Positions 1-12,640 of a stretch of DNA of 64,000 bases are shown here, one piece after another. The notes beneath the pieces were generated by a model. That model was given only the letters and a program-made list of their open reading frames with translations. It made no database searches and had not been told where the DNA came from. How positions within the stretch are numbered: position 1 is the stretch's first letter; every line of letters starts with the position of its first letter. The position numbers were made by a program, and so were the translations under genes. This stretch comes from Amaurobius ferox (Eukaryota; Arthropoda; Arachnida; Araneae; Amaurobiidae). Location: NCBI GenBank assembly GCA_951213105.1, contig OX578137.1, forward strand, positions 60,958,736-61,022,735, given 5' to 3'.

Positions 1-50
1 TTGCATCAAAATCAGAGCAACATCGGCTAATAAATCTATATAAATAAAAA

Positions 51-56
51 TGAAAA

Positions 57-102
<46 letters not shown>
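51..102. repeat. TCTG tetranucleotide microsatellite
   Basis: About eleven copies of the TCTG unit sit just inside the Helitron 5' end. The minus-strand copy at 7832-9227 has a short version in the equivalent place, so the run is part of the element and expands or shrinks with it. Confidence 0.9.
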
Positions 103-1964
103 ACACCATCACGGGAGAACGGCTGAACCGAATTTGATGAAATTTTGTGGGTAGCCCAGAAATAGCCCCACTTAAAATTATATCCGTGTTTTGAGTTTCT
201 ACGACCAGTGGTTCTCGAGATATTAGTAAAAAACGAAATTTTCGTTTGTCCCATCATCACGGAAAAACGGCTGAACCGAATTTAATGAAATTTGGTGAAT
301 AGCCTTGAAATATCCCCCCATAAATTTTGTCCAAGTTTCGAGTTTCTAAGACCTGGGGTTGTCGAGATATTAATGAAAAACGGAACTTTTTCCTAGGAGT
401 TCTATTCCCTAACTCCGTGGTTTATCCAAACGAAAAACTTGAAAATCGTTTGAAAGTGAATTAAAATTTAATCTCTGAGTTTGATGGGAGATTTTTTGCG
501 TTAATTAGTCACTTTCTGAAAACATTAATTGTTTGAAACATGATTTAAAGGGGAAATCTATCTCCATGGTTCATGGTTTATTTAAAACAAGCTTTTACGG
601 AACAATGAGAACTATAGAGAAATCAAAATCGTTATTTAATTTCGCAGTTTATGTTATAAGACATGACATATTTAACATGTTATAAGATTCTATCTTATAT
701 CATGTTACTCAGAAACGCAATTAAATTAAATCTGTCTGTTAATTTTAATAATTATTTTTTCGATTTGAATAATAAATAAATGGATATCAAAATATATTTT
801 AGAAAAGAACGATTTGATTTTTCTTATAGCATTTTTGACTTAAAAATTATTATTATTTATATATTCGGGGATTATTGATTCAAGGATTATTGATATTTTC
901 AAGTTATTATGCAATTATTTTATTATGACAAAAATTGTTTAAACTCATATATTGTATGTTGTACGAATCTTCTACAAATACACGTGTATATCTTTAATCT
1001 ACGAGAATATAAGTAGTACAGGTATATTGACATATGTTTTGATATATATTGGCATATATTGGAATCAATTACGACCTTCTGGTATAAAGAGTACGGATAT
1101 TATTGATGTTTTCAATTTATTACGTCTTCTCTTTTATTTTGGCAAATATTTTTGAGACGCATATTGTAATACGGGTAATCTTCTACTAACACATTGGCAT
1201 ATTTTCTGATCTGCGACAATAAAATTAGTACGGGGTTGCATATATTCATTCAATTCCTATTTTTTCTTCTGTAAATTTGCTTACAAAAGGGGGCAGGATG
1301 TTTTATTCTTCAGATCTGATTGTGAAGATAATTTTGCATAGTGAGAACATATATTCTTAAACTTCTCTTTAGGAGCAATAAATTTAATATTTTAACAGAA
1401 TTTGCACATGATTGCGAACTTTAAGTTTCTTTAAATTATACACTCCGTACGAATAACGGGTGTGCTGTTAGTGGTTAATAAATTTTAACATTTTAGGAGG
1501 ATATATCATGTTGCTCGGCATCGCAATTAAATTAAATGTGTTTGTTAATGTTTTTATTATTTTTTTTCGATTTAAATAATAAATTAATGGATAAATGGAT
1601 ATAAAAGTATATCTTATGAATGGACGGTTTGATTTTTCTTTTAATTATATTAATTGCTGACTGCGTACATCAATTTCATTTATTTTGGCAAAGAGTTTTC
1701 AAGCTTATATCGCATTTAGCTACTAAACTCATATATTGTGTTTAGCCAATAAATTCATATAGCCGATTGTTGAAACAGAAAAAGAGTAGAGCGGGTATAT
1801 CTTCTAATACAATTGCAGTGTTTTCATTTAGTATATTGAAACGGGATAAGAATGTTTCATTCAGATCTGCAAATTCAAAGATACGAATTTGGAGGGATAT
1901 CGCTAATTTGACAACTTTTCTTAAACTTTGCCAAATTGACGGAAATGTCGCCAAATTGATATAA

Positions 1965-2030
1965 ACGACACACAAACAGCTGCCATAAACCTTCGGGTTG
2001 GTCGTGTGGCTTGGGTCTTCCACATATCAA
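1965..2030 (+). repeat. Short recurrent module E, copy 1
   Basis: A GC-richer patch with the core GGTTGGTCGTGTGGC followed by TTGGGTCTTCCACA, inside the second Helitron unit. A reverse-strand copy at about 45930-46000 keeps both this core and the left flank (ACAAACAG, CCATAA, CCTTCGGG). A looser version of the core occurs near 12830 and 49630. The nature of the module is unknown. Confidence 0.6.
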
Positions 2031-3406
2031 TGAAATTTTTTTTTGTTTTGTTAGAAGAGAGTACTGAAATGATGTTTGGTTAGCATTTATCTGTCAGACC
2101 AACAATCCTACTTAGTAATACATTTAGCGAATTTTTAAAATGTCACCAAATTGATAAAAATGTTTTCAAATCTATAAAAATATCTTGAAATGGATAAAAT
2201 TGCGCTACATAAATGATATTAATTGTTTTCTGTTAGGGGATAGTATTGTGATGATATTTCGTCAATTTGTCGCAAAGTGGAACTGTCAGTTCTACAGTCC
2301 CACTTGGCGATAAATTTGGCGATTTTTTAAAATGTCGCTAATTTGACGAAACTGTCGCCAAATGTTCCATAGAAATATAAATATTTAGACGATATTTTTT
2401 CTACCAATTTATTTGAAGCAAATGATATCATGTCGCTTAGCAACGGATTTAAATCCAATGTGTTTATGCGGCAGACGATTTTTATTAAATCCTTTCCGAT
2501 TTGAATAATGAAGATATGTATATAAAATAAATTTCATTGCCATTTCATTTTGGACTGGATAATATCAATTATACTCTTCAGGTTTAAACATTATTATTAT
2601 TGATATTTTCCGGAATTATTGATTCAGGGATTATTGATATTTTTAAGTTATTACGCCATTGTTTTATTGCGGCAAAAATTGCTGACACACGCATATTGTA
2701 CGTTGTACGAGTAATCTTCTAGGAATGCACGGGTATATCTTCTAACCTACGAGAATATAAGTAGTACAGGTATATTGGCATATATATTGGAATCAAGTAC
2801 AGTCTTCTGGTATGAAGATTACGGGGATTAATTATATATTCAATTTATTACGTCGTCTGTTGTATTTTACCAAAAAACATTTGTGACTCATATTGCAAAA
2901 CGGGTAATCTTCTACTAATAATCGGACATTATAAGTAGTACGTGTATATCTTCCCATATAATTTTAGCACTTTAATTTTGACATATATTGGAATAAATGA
3001 CTGTCTTCAGATTTAAAGATTACGGGTTTATTGGTATTTTCAATTTATACATGTAATCTACTAATACAGGTTATATTTTCTAATATTCGCGTATATAATT
3101 AGTACGGGTCCCATACAATTTTAACGCTTTTATTTTGCATATATTGATTCAATTCCATATTTTTTTTTATATTTGCTTACATAAGGGGTCCAAGATGTTT
3201 TATTCTTCAGATATGTCCATGAAGATAATTTTATATAGCGAGAACAGAGATTCTTAAACTTCTTTTTAGGAGCATTATATTAAATATTTTAACAGAATAT
3301 TTTGATTAAACATGTCATTTAGTATACTATAAGAATTTGGGCATGATTATGAATTTCAAGTTTCTTTATATTATATACTCCGTACGAAGAACGGGTATGC
3401 TGCTAG

Positions 3407-3784
3407 TAACTTTATAAAAAACGATGATTTAAAAAATCGCCATCTCCCCCCGGATGTTTTAATATGAATTAATTGTTATTGAAGTTAATATTATAGAAAC
3501 ATGATTATTTTTACGAAATGCTTAAAATAATATTACAATCATATTTTAAAAATCAAATCTCAATTTGTTAATTTCGCAAAATTAGATTTTTGCATTTTAA
3601 TTATTTTTTTAACAGACGAGAGAAAAGTGCCTCTAAAGCATTACAAGTTCTTGTTTACCACTCGCCCAAGCAGTGTCACGTGACTTTAATCCTCCTTTGA
3701 GAAACATGAATGAACTCGAGTAAAAAGACACAGCGACTCCCCGTATGAAAGTTATTAAATGATGAATTTAATTGTAAAGAATTA
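3407..3784. other. Unassigned AT-rich spacer
   Basis: Between the Helitron end and the next repeat I see no terminal repeats, frames or RNA signals. Confidence 0.5.
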
Positions 3785-3945
3785 ACGAATATACTTACAA
3801 CACAAATACGAATAAACTTACAACACACATACACCACCCCAAAAACATTCGATTTGAGTTCAGGGATGCTGAAAATGTGCTCTTCCGTCGAAAACTCGGA
3901 TTCGGATTTATGTCCCCGCCACAATACTTTCTCTATACGCTATTA
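3785..3945 (+). repeat. Dispersed repeat family G, copy 1
   Basis: Contains ACACATACAC, a run of CCCCAAAAACATTCGA, then ATGCTGAAAATGTGCTCTTC and CAATACTTTCTCTATA. The same ordered words recur, diverged, at about 46905-47060 in the same orientation. The short minus-strand frame through it is not conserved in the other copy, so I treat it as non-coding. Confidence 0.55.
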
Positions 3946-4269
3946 CGAGTACTCTGCGTATTATAGGAAAAGTTAAAACATTGTAAGTACTCATCGAATA
4001 AAAGAACAAAATTATAAAGCATCAAATATATATGCACATTAGTAATCATTGATGATAAAATTACGAAATTATTTTTTATGTAATATTTTCATATAATTAT
4101 TCTATTTTCATATAGTAATTCTAAATAATTTAAACTACATTCGAAAATACCCAATTTCTTATAAAAAATAGTTTGAACAGTAAAGTAATAGATGTATCAT
4201 TATTGAAACCTAAATATCATAACGTAAACCTAATGACCAGCGAAAGTTTATGATTTATCGTAAATCAAA

Positions 4270-4665
4270 TATGAATTTGTAATCGTGAAAGACAAGCAGA
4301 TGTCTTTGAAAATATTCGATTTGTTTCAGTTAACGTAATGCATGAAAGAATATCATTTAAAAATATTCATTTATGACATTTGGGTTAAGTTCATTGCTGC
4401 ATGTTTGACGATGTGAATATACTATTTCTGCCCTTCGATGAAAGACATTTTAAACCGACCTCAGAAATATCAAATTCGTTGTTTTCAGTTATTCAGAAAT
4501 GATTTTCCAATGACAACTAAATGTATTATTAGAACATTTGCGGTGTAATCGTTAGTGCCGTATGAAATATCTATTTATTTCGCAGCAAAGATTGAAACTC
4601 TAAAAAAAATTATTGATTGGTTGCAAATTTTAAATTTTCATTTCGAATCAGAATCAATTTTTTCT
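4270..4665 (+). repeat. Dispersed repeat family F, copy 1
   Basis: Aligns by eye along its length with 9505-9985 and 16690-17110. Shared words are GAAAGAATA, ATTTAAAAAT, GCATGTTTGACGA, ATACTGTTTCTGCCCTT and AAATGTATTATTAGAA. It is cut off on the right where family B begins at about 4668, so B probably inserted here later. Confidence 0.65.
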
Positions 4666-4667
4666 TT

Positions 4668-5595
4668 CCCTATAATACATGGTAATGTATAAGGAAGGTA
4701 TTGGAATCGAGTCGAAAATCGCAACTCGAGTTCTCAACGAATAACGTTTTGACACGTGTCAAATACTCTATAAGATGAGAAAACTATTTTTAGCGAACCG
4801 TATGTGTGGTGTCTGTCTGTCTGTCTGGCAGTGCAATGTATGCATCCACTCTAGGTTAAAAACTAATTGACCAAATTTTGTAAAATTTGGTAGATAAGTC
4901 ACTTGTGGATTACCTTGGTACTAATTAGATTTTGGTACTAGTCGGAAAAAAACCCTGCCGTTTTTTGCGAAATAACCCCACAAAAATCGTCAAAATTTAA
5001 AATAAAAGACTGCATATGCTCAAATGTATCAATTAACCCTAGAACGACGGAAGCGGCCATTTTGACCGTATAACTAATTTGACCGCTGCCGTCGTTGTAG
5101 GAAGATCGCTGATTTGTTCTCTTATTATAAAACCTGGAATAATTTTCTTCTGTGTTTTCAATAACTTTAAGAAAACAAGAAAAATCATAAAAATTTCAAT
5201 GGGCAGGATATTAGCCGTTTGGGAGGAATCGTTTCTCAAAGCAGTTATACCGTCAAAATGACCGCTTCCGTCGTTCTAGTGTTAAATGCTTATTTAATAC
5301 GTAATTGACGGAAAAAATAAAACCAACCCCCATAACTCTAGGGCAAATCGTTCTCGAGATATTTTAGTTTTTTCGCAATTCTACCAATTCGCTTTTGAAA
5401 ATACATCTATTCGCCAAATGAAAACGTAACTTGAATCAAAACTAAAAATTCAGTGTCATGTCAAATAATTATCCTTGTTAATTTGTGCAATTGAACTCAA
5501 TTTAATACGCGCATAATTTATGAAAGCCAGACAGAGAAATGCAATTTGAGTCTGCAGAGAAAGCTGCAGAGTCCACTTCGATAATATCTTATAAT
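4668..5595 (+). repeat. Dispersed repeat family B, copy 1 (interrupted by MITE)
   Basis: Begins CTTTCCCTATAATACATGG and continues with TTGGAATCGAGTCGAAAATC, AACTCGAGTT, a TCTG run, GTATGCATCCACTCTAG and an ACCAAATTT segment. It ends near AGTCTGCAGAGAAAGC. The same order is found at 13390, 14845 and 32678. The MITE at 5037-5281 sits in its middle at a TTAA that is uninterrupted in the other copies. I find no terminal inverted repeats or coding frame, so its class is unknown. Confidence 0.7.
5033..5285 (+). mobile_element. piggyBac-type MITE with TTAA target duplication
   Basis: A 245-bp element (5037-5281) begins CCCTAGAACGACGG. Its right end, read on the other strand, begins CACTAGAACGACGG. 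The terminal inverted repeats match at 36 of 39 positions by my count. TTAA flanks it on both sides (5033-5036, 5282-5285). Family B copy 33200-33225 has the same context with a single TTAA, which is the empty site. TTAA targets with CCCTAG-type ends are characteristic of the piggyBac superfamily. It carries no transposase. Confidence 0.88.
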
Positions 5596-5765
5596 GCCGT
5601 TTCAATAGCTCAACGGTAAAGCGCCTGCTGGCCAGTTCGAAGATTCATGGTTGGATTCCTAATTGCGGCAGCAAGGCTCTTTGCAATGGCGCCCGAATCC
5701 TGTTGGTTATTGCAAAGATGCCAAAGGCGTGAAAGTGAACCTAGTACGACTAGCATGAATTCAGA
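5596..5765 (+). mobile_element. tRNA-derived SINE or tRNA pseudogene
   Basis: The head resembles a tRNA: A-box-like TAGCTCAACGGTAAAGC (about 5606-5622) and B-box-like GGTTGGATTCC (5649-5659). Only the outer GCCG/CGGC of the acceptor stem pairs, so a functional tRNA is unlikely. The following 100 bp could be a SINE body. It sits between the end of one B copy and a partial second B copy. No target duplication was found. Confidence 0.5.
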
Positions 5766-5774
5766 GGACTCTGG

Positions 5775-6070
5775 ATTTTGAGTAATTTTACACATAATTT
5801 TTAGCGGCTAAAAGAATAAGACCAACCCCGTTACTTTAGGATTAACCGTTCTCGAGATATTTTAGTTGTTTCGTATTTAGGCAACGTCACCTTTGAAAAT
5901 ACGTTCAGTTGCCAAATAAAATTGAAATTGTATTAAAACTTCAAATTCAGTATAATTTCAAATAATTATCAGTGTAATTTTGTGCAATTAAACTCAATAT
6001 AATGAATTAGGAAAAACAGAATGTTAAAATAAATTGAAGTCTGTAGCGGAAGGTCATGTACTGACCACGT
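5775..6070 (+). repeat. Family B, partial copy (3' part)
   Basis: Contains GAATAAGACCAACCCCGTTA, TCTCGAGATATTTTAGTT and the GAAAATACGT and CAAATAATTAT segments that make up the right half of family B elsewhere. The left half is missing. Confidence 0.6.
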
Positions 6071-7831
6071 CAGAGTTTTGTTATTGGTTTTGCTACTGAT
6101 TTAAAATATTTTTGCAATTGTATATAAGATTGCTATGAAATGAGATTTGAATTAGTAGAGTTTTTACAGGAGGCTAAAAGAGACAAAGACTACAAGATAC
6201 ACCCAGTGTTATATTTCTATTTTAGTCTTTTGATGAACGGAAAACAATGAAGATTACAAGAGACATTCAATGATATATAACATGTAGAGCCATTCAATGA
6301 AAGCAGCCGCTGCTATTCTCAGAACATTGATGAATATCACAGTTCAATGTAGCCCGTATCTCGTGAACTGCTTCCCAACTGAGTGATGACTTCTTTTATA
6401 GATAATTCGTAGACACTTTTAGAAATCTCGCATATCTCGTAGAATATAGATTATTTCGAGGTGTTTCTCGAGCCTTCGAAAAGTCGCTAAATGTAATCAA
6501 ATTGGCGATAAATCGCCAAATCTGGCAACCTGTCTTAGAATTTCGGCATGTGGCAACCATAGACACAAATTATGGGAAAGGATGCCTGTACGGCTATTTT
6601 TTCAGCCTGGTCTTGGAAAGAGATGAAGGTGAGAGAGGGATAAAAATATACCACATAGTATCTTACCAGTTCATAGCATTAATAAGCGCCAGCTACATAA
6701 ATAAAATAGATACAGATAACACCACATAATTTCCAAATCGCCTGTTTGGAACCAAAATAAATCCTCCCAGGACCGGTCTTATTAGGCTGATTGAACTAAA
6801 TCGAGACAATCGGATCCGCAGTGAAAGGGTCGTAAAGATTCAAATATTTATCATATTAATAAGATAATACAATATCAAGAACATTTACTTTATTTGATGA
6901 TTTTTATGAAAGGATTGTACTGATGTTTAAAGTAAACACGATATAAATTACTAAATTTGGTATAATAAATCAGACATTAACAAATGCTGTAGTTATATTC
7001 ATTTTCTTGATAGCACAAACTGGTTGGTCTATATTCGGAGTTGAGTGCATTAAAAAAGATGCTTGTTGTTTTCGTAAGTCTGCTGATGGCAGTAAAGCGA
7101 AAATACATATTTATCCTTTATTAATTATATTCCATTTATTTTTTATCATACCGTGTACGTGTTTGTGGTGGAATATTCTGAGAACTTTAAATCCGTATAA
7201 ATTTTAGTTCAACCATTAATAGTTTTATTTTCATAGATAAAAATTGAAATACTGTAATTTGTATATTTCTTTGTCTATCTACCATGATGAGAAAATAACA
7301 AAACCAAAAACATTTTTACCACAAAACGGTTCGGTTCCCCATGAATATTATTGTCAAATTAAAACCATACGGTGTGAACGCCTGTATAAAATATGAATAG
7401 ACGTAAATATTGACGCAAAAAATTCAATACATATACCAGGGTCCAGCAAATTATACTTTCAATACAGCCCCGAGTTTCCTATGACCGTTATTTTCCATAT
7501 GCAACCATGACAATTGTACAATGCCGAATGTTGGATGTCACAAGTCTAGAGAATCGTAAAGTAATTGCGTTTTATTAGGGGTGCTATACTAATCATTTTT
7601 TGTACGGAAGCAGTTCATAAATAAATGGCATTCATCTAGAAAGTTGCGTTGTTTGCGTGTGTCCAGAGATTTTTGGAAATCAAGAGTTATAGGCATGTGG
7701 GTTGGAGTAAATCCTTATGCACGCCGCCATGACGGGATTATGTATGTTTCGCAATAAAATATAAAATGTATTAATTTATAATTAATTTTATTAATTTTAA
7801 ATAAAATCAAGACGATTAATTTTATTTAAAA
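6071..7831. other. Unassigned AT-rich stretch
   Basis: No recognisable gene. Contains a short patch rich in GTCGC and GGCGAT words around 6485-6530, of the kind also seen in the Helitron at 2250-2350 and near 56240. Short open frames at 6502-6729 and 7007-7207 show no recognisable domain. Confidence 0.5.
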
Positions 7832-9227
7832 CTAGCAGCATACCCGTTCTTCGTACGGAATATAAAGAAACTTATAATTCGCAATTATGTGCAAATTCTG
7901 TTAAAATATTAAATTTATTGCTCCTAAAGAGAAGTTTAGGAATATTTGTTCTCACTATGCAAAATTATCTTCACGGGCATAGCTGAAGAATAAAACATCC
8001 CGGCCCCTTTTGTAATCAAATTTAAAAAAAAGGAATTGAATCAATATATGCAATCCCGTGCTACTTATATTGTCGCAGATCACAAAATATGCCAGTGTGT
8101 TAGTAGAAGATTACCCGTATTACAATATGAGTCTGAAAAATCTTTGCCAAAATAAAAGAGATGGCGTAATAAATTGAAAATATCAATAATCCTCTTAATC
8201 TTTATACCAGAAGGCCGTAATTGATTCCAATATATGCCAATATAAATCAAAACATATGCAAATATACCTGTACTACTTATATTCTCGTAGATTAGAAGAT
8301 ATACCCGTGTATTTGTAGAAGATTACTCGTACAAAGTACAATATATCAGTTTAAACCTTTTTTGTCATAATAAAACAATAGCATAATAACTTGAAAATAT
8401 CAATAATCCCTGAATCAATAATCTCCTAAAATGTCAATGATAATAACATTTAAACCTGAAGACCGTAATTGATATTATTCCGTCAAAAATTCTATAAGAG
8501 AAATCAAATCGTTCTTTTCTAAAATATATTTTTATATCCATTTATTTATTATTCAAATCGAAAAAATAATAATCGAAATTCACAGACAGATTAAATTTAA
8601 TTGCGTTTCTGAGCAACATGATATAAGATAGAATCTTCCTTATAAACTGCGAAATTAAATAACCATTTTGATTTCTTTATACTTTTCATTGTTCAGTAAA
8701 AGCTTGTGAAAATAACCCATGGAGATAGATTTCCCATTTAAATCATGTTTCAAACAATTCATGTTTTCAGAAAGTGACTAATTCGCGCAAAAAATCTTCC
8801 ATCAAACGCAGAGATAAGGTTTTAATTGACTTTCAAACGATTTTTAAGCTTTTCGTTTGGATAAACCACGGAGTTAGAGAGTAGAACTCCTAGGAAAAAG
8901 TTTCGTTTTTCATTAATATCTCAACAGCCGCTGGTCTTAGATATACGAAACTTGGGCTAAATTTATGGGAGTCTAATTTAAGGCTATCCACAAAATTTCA
9001 TCAAATTCAGTTCAGCCGTCCTCCCGTGATGATGAGACAAAATAAAATTTCGTTTTCTACTAATATCTCTAGAACCGCTAATCGAAGAAACTCAAAACAT
9101 GATCTAAATTTTAAGTGGGACTATTTCCAGGCTACCCACAAAATTTCAACAAATTCGGTTTAGCCATTCTCCCGTGATGATGGGACAAACAGACAGACAG
9201 ATAGATTTTCAATTTTATTTATATAGA
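7832..9227 (-). mobile_element. Non-autonomous Helitron, minus orientation
   Basis: Read on the minus strand it starts TCTATATAAATAAAA at 9227, preceded by A, and ends CTAG at 7832, followed by T. Just inside the 3' end is the CCGTACGAAGAACGG hairpin. The 1,396-bp length matches the first unit (35-1471) of the other Helitron. Both copies contain two CGGTT/CGGCTGAACCG-type segments and the GATATTTTCAAG-type interior. No coding capacity. Confidence 0.85.
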
Positions 9228-9504
9228 TTAATTAATGCTATTTAAAAATTAATAACATTGATTTTTTAAAATCAATTTAAGTTATAAAAAATTAATTTTA
9301 TTAATTTTATTTTATTTTAATAGTTAATTTTTATTTTAAAAATTAACCAATCCGAACCGCATAAGTTTCTGCCCCTCCATGAAATTCAGATTTTTTGATT
9401 TAAACAGAATATCAACTTTATTTTCACTTATTAAGCATCGTTTTTCCACTGACTATTCAAACTATTAGAAGAGCACTTCAAACCCAAAATTACGACCTAC
9501 CTAA

Positions 9505-9985
9505 TGATCGGAGGTAGCCAGTGTCTGAAAATATCCGATCTGTTTCATTTAGCGCAAGGTTTGAAAGAATACCATTTAAAAATTATTCATTCATGGCATT
9601 TGGGAAGCAAATTAATTCCTGCATGTTTGACGAGTCTAATATACTGTTTCTGCCCTTTGATGAAACAGAGTTTACAGTGAACCCAGGAATATCAATCTGG
9701 AGATTATTAGTTATTCAAAATGGTTTTCGAATGACTTCTAAATGTATTATTAGAATTTTCGCAATGCACTCACTTTTACCTTGGCCGTATGAAATATATA
9801 TTTGTATCGCAACGAAGCTTGAAACTTTGCAGGAAATTATTGATCGGCTGCAGTTTTTAAGTTTTCATTCCGAATCGGAATCAATTTTCATCATTGTATT
9901 CATTTATATGAGTTTGCAGTTGACAGTTGTAATGGATATTCTCTAATGTAATACAACGTTACAACTGTTTTGTTTTTGTATTCAA
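9505..9985 (+). repeat. Family F, copy 2 (with an open frame)
   Basis: The best-preserved F copy. A frame of 141 codons (9521-9946) runs through it, but the matching sequence at 4270-4665 has several stops and the 16.7-kb copy is also broken. I recognise no domain in the translation, so the frame is probably fortuitous. It could instead be the remains of an unidentified element protein. Confidence 0.6.
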
Positions 9986-11329
9986 GATTGATTTTGATAA
10001 AATGAGAGTTATGATTTGTCATGTGTTCTATTTATGAGAAGTACCTGAAATGGTAATCGAGAAATTTTATGTTTTAAACAGTCCTTCCTCTTGCGTCTTT
10101 ATGCATCGATTTAACTTTCCATTGAAGTGTTTGTTCTAAAGCCGAAAAAGCAGTGCCTACTATTAGGAAAAGCGACTATTCGTTATTGATTGAGAAAGTA
10201 TGCAGCGCCTCTAGCGGCGAATTGAAGTAGCTCCTATCTTTAAAACGAAGCAAAGTAGGCGAAAATTTTCAGTAAGTATTTCAAGTTGTAAACCGTTTTC
10301 TATTTAGTATGGAAAGACATGCGGTTTGCACATAACATGTGCACAGACGAAGACAACGAGGTCAACAAAAAGGGTATAATTTATTGGACTGCATCATATG
10401 TCTGCCATTTTTAGACAACATTTATTGTTTATTTTAATAAGGATAGTTCGAAATAAATTAAAATTACCTTCCTTACTGTGCAGATTAATTAATATCTTTC
10501 CATGCACATTTGCGTATAAATTTATCAAAAACTTACATAAAATTAAATGTTATAAAATAAAATGTTCATTTTCCATATTGAAAAAGCGGGATTGGCAGAT
10601 ACAGTGAATTCATATAACTTGGAAACAGCAAATATGTATAACTTGAAATCCCGAAATTGTGAAGGACCATTTTCGTAAAGGGATAACGTTGAAAGATGCA
10701 AACATTGATATCATGGGAAAATGCAAACATAAGGATTTTTCCCAGGCTGTAAAAGTACTTGAGTAAATGTTAATGTTTCAATATATTGGATCAGTAATTT
10801 TAAACAATAACACCATGGTTCGCCTTCCCTGATATTGAGCGCCAAGATTCAACAATGACTGGCTGTACTGTTGTAAAGACCTTGGCAAAATATGAGACGT
10901 TCTAATGAACACAAATTCTTTAATATTTGGTGTTAATACTGCTTTTAATACATTGTAAATTCTAAACAGGCATTAAATATTGAATTCAAGCAATATCCAA
11001 AATCAGTACACATACCGTTATAGATACATATGGCATAACATTTTACTTCTTAAATTCATTGGGGAGATGCAAACCTGTTCTTTAATTCGTTGAATTATAA
11101 CAATAATTATAAACACTTCAAACTGCTCATTTCACTAGTTCAGAAAAACCTTCAGTATACTAATCGTTAATTATGAAATTATATTTTTGATCACAAATTT
11201 GGACTGAAATAAATAAACCATCGTAAACATATTTAAGATACTTAAGCATTATAAATCAATTCAATTGATTAATTCAGAGGGCATGAAAGCCGACAGTTTC
11301 ATTTCTTTATTATAGAACTTATCAGGCCA
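9986..11329. other. Unassigned stretch
   Basis: AT-rich sequence without recognisable repeats, frames or RNA signals. A patch GCGCCTCTAGCGGCGAATT at about 10207 is distinctive but short. Confidence 0.5.
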
Positions 11330-12640
11330 GTCCATTTTTAACACTTTACAACTAAGTTGAAAAGTGCTTATGACTTTGTTCATTCTATCTGTCTGTCTGT
11401 CTGTCCGTCCGTTAGCACGATAAATGCCGTAAAAATGACTTAATCAAAATGAAATTTTAGTACGTTGTTCAGACGGTCTGTAGGACCTAGGGGAATATAA
11501 AAGAATAATATCACCCAATTAGTTTTGGATTGAACCCGGGTTGAAAAAATGAGATACATTGAGCCCTATGGGACCTAATTTTTCAAACATTTTTTAAGCG
11601 AATTTAAAATTCACAAATTGCTTCGAAAATTTTAGATAATATTCAAATTGTTCCATAAAATATATAAAAACAATTCAGCGAAATATATTCAGTAGATTTT
11701 TAAATAAAAATTAAAATAATAATTACACATCTTATATGAAACGAACACGTGACCATGATATGAAACGATCACATGACCCACTTCAAAATGATATATGGCA
11801 TCCATCTTGTTTCAAAATCGTGATTTTTAAAGTTCTTTTTAATTCATATTGAGTGTTGTATCCGTCCTAAAACTACTTTATTTTTGCCTAAATTCTGTGC
11901 ATCTACATACTGAAACAACGCAATGACAATATATTTCAGTTTAAATGCTCTTCCAAATTTGATTATTTCTACAACTAAGCCTATTTTTCACCTATGTAAA
12001 ATGTAAACAGCAAAATATGTAGAATGAGTTGTATTAGAATTACTGTATTTCTTTAACACAAAATAATTCAGTCCATGGAGTCTGCATGGCTGTTATGAAT
12101 GAAATATTAATTGATTTTATAAACAGAAGGACGATTATTTTCGATGAAGTTTTAAGCATAAAGTTTATGAATTGTAGCTCCATGGTCTTAATTTTTAAAT
12201 AAAATAAATTATTATAGTATTGTGATGAATGAAATGGAGAAAATTATGAATGAAATCCTGCTTTTATAGAGAGATCCAGGCGTGTTATTTTTTCTATGAC
12301 GTCATTTGAATTTATTTCAGTTGTTTTCGATGAAGTTTTCTAATATAATAAGTTATCGTAGTATTATGATAATTTTAAAAATATTACCGTGGAATGTATT
12401 GCATTTTAGAGATATTTAAACCAGGCAATTTATATTTCAATGCCGTCATTTGAATGAAGTTCATTTTTTTCAATGAAGGTTTAAGTTTTCAAATATTAAA
12501 TCAATGTAGTATTGTGATAAGTTTTAAAATATTACCGTGGAATGTATTGCATTTTCGACTTTTTTAAATAAAATTGCATTGAAGTTGGAAAGTGTTTCAT
12601 AATCAATGCTTTAAGCATTATTGATCTTTCTTGTTATTCT
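11330..12640 (-). repeat. Dispersed repeat family M-D, copy 1 (minus)
   Basis: On the minus strand it reads from GATCAATAATGC (12625) to the AACATAGTTGAAAAG-like end near 11350. It passes through GGACGGATACAACACT, CCGGGTT and a TCTG/CAGA run. The same order is seen forward at 33568-34590 and, interrupted, at 14405-16450. Inside this copy is a tandem duplication of about 148 bp, marked by two copies of ATATTACCGTGGAATGTATT at 12381 and 12529. No coding frame; class unknown. Confidence 0.7.

Larger units (their letters stand above)
35..3406 (+). mobile_element. Non-autonomous Helitron with duplicated 3' ends
   Basis: The element starts with TC (TCTATATAAATAAAA) preceded by A at 34. It ends at CTAG (3403-3406) followed by T, the A|T insertion expected of Helitrons. 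Upstream of the CTAG is a short hairpin, stem CCGT/ACGG, at about 3380-3394. No Rep/helicase frame is present, so it is non-autonomous. A second 3' terminus with the same hairpin lies inside at about 1443-1471 (CTAG decayed to TTAG). 35-1471 is therefore a complete 1.4-kb unit. It is followed by a 5'-truncated unit from 1472, and a third start of the same internal sequence appears near 2415. Positions 51-103 hold a TCTG run followed by two copies of a CGGCTGAACCG-containing segment. Family assignment is from visible termini only. Confidence 0.8.

Noticed and set aside
9521..9946. A 141-codon open frame as a gene.
   Set aside because: It lies inside dispersed repeat family F, and the matching sequence at 4270-4665 contains several stops.
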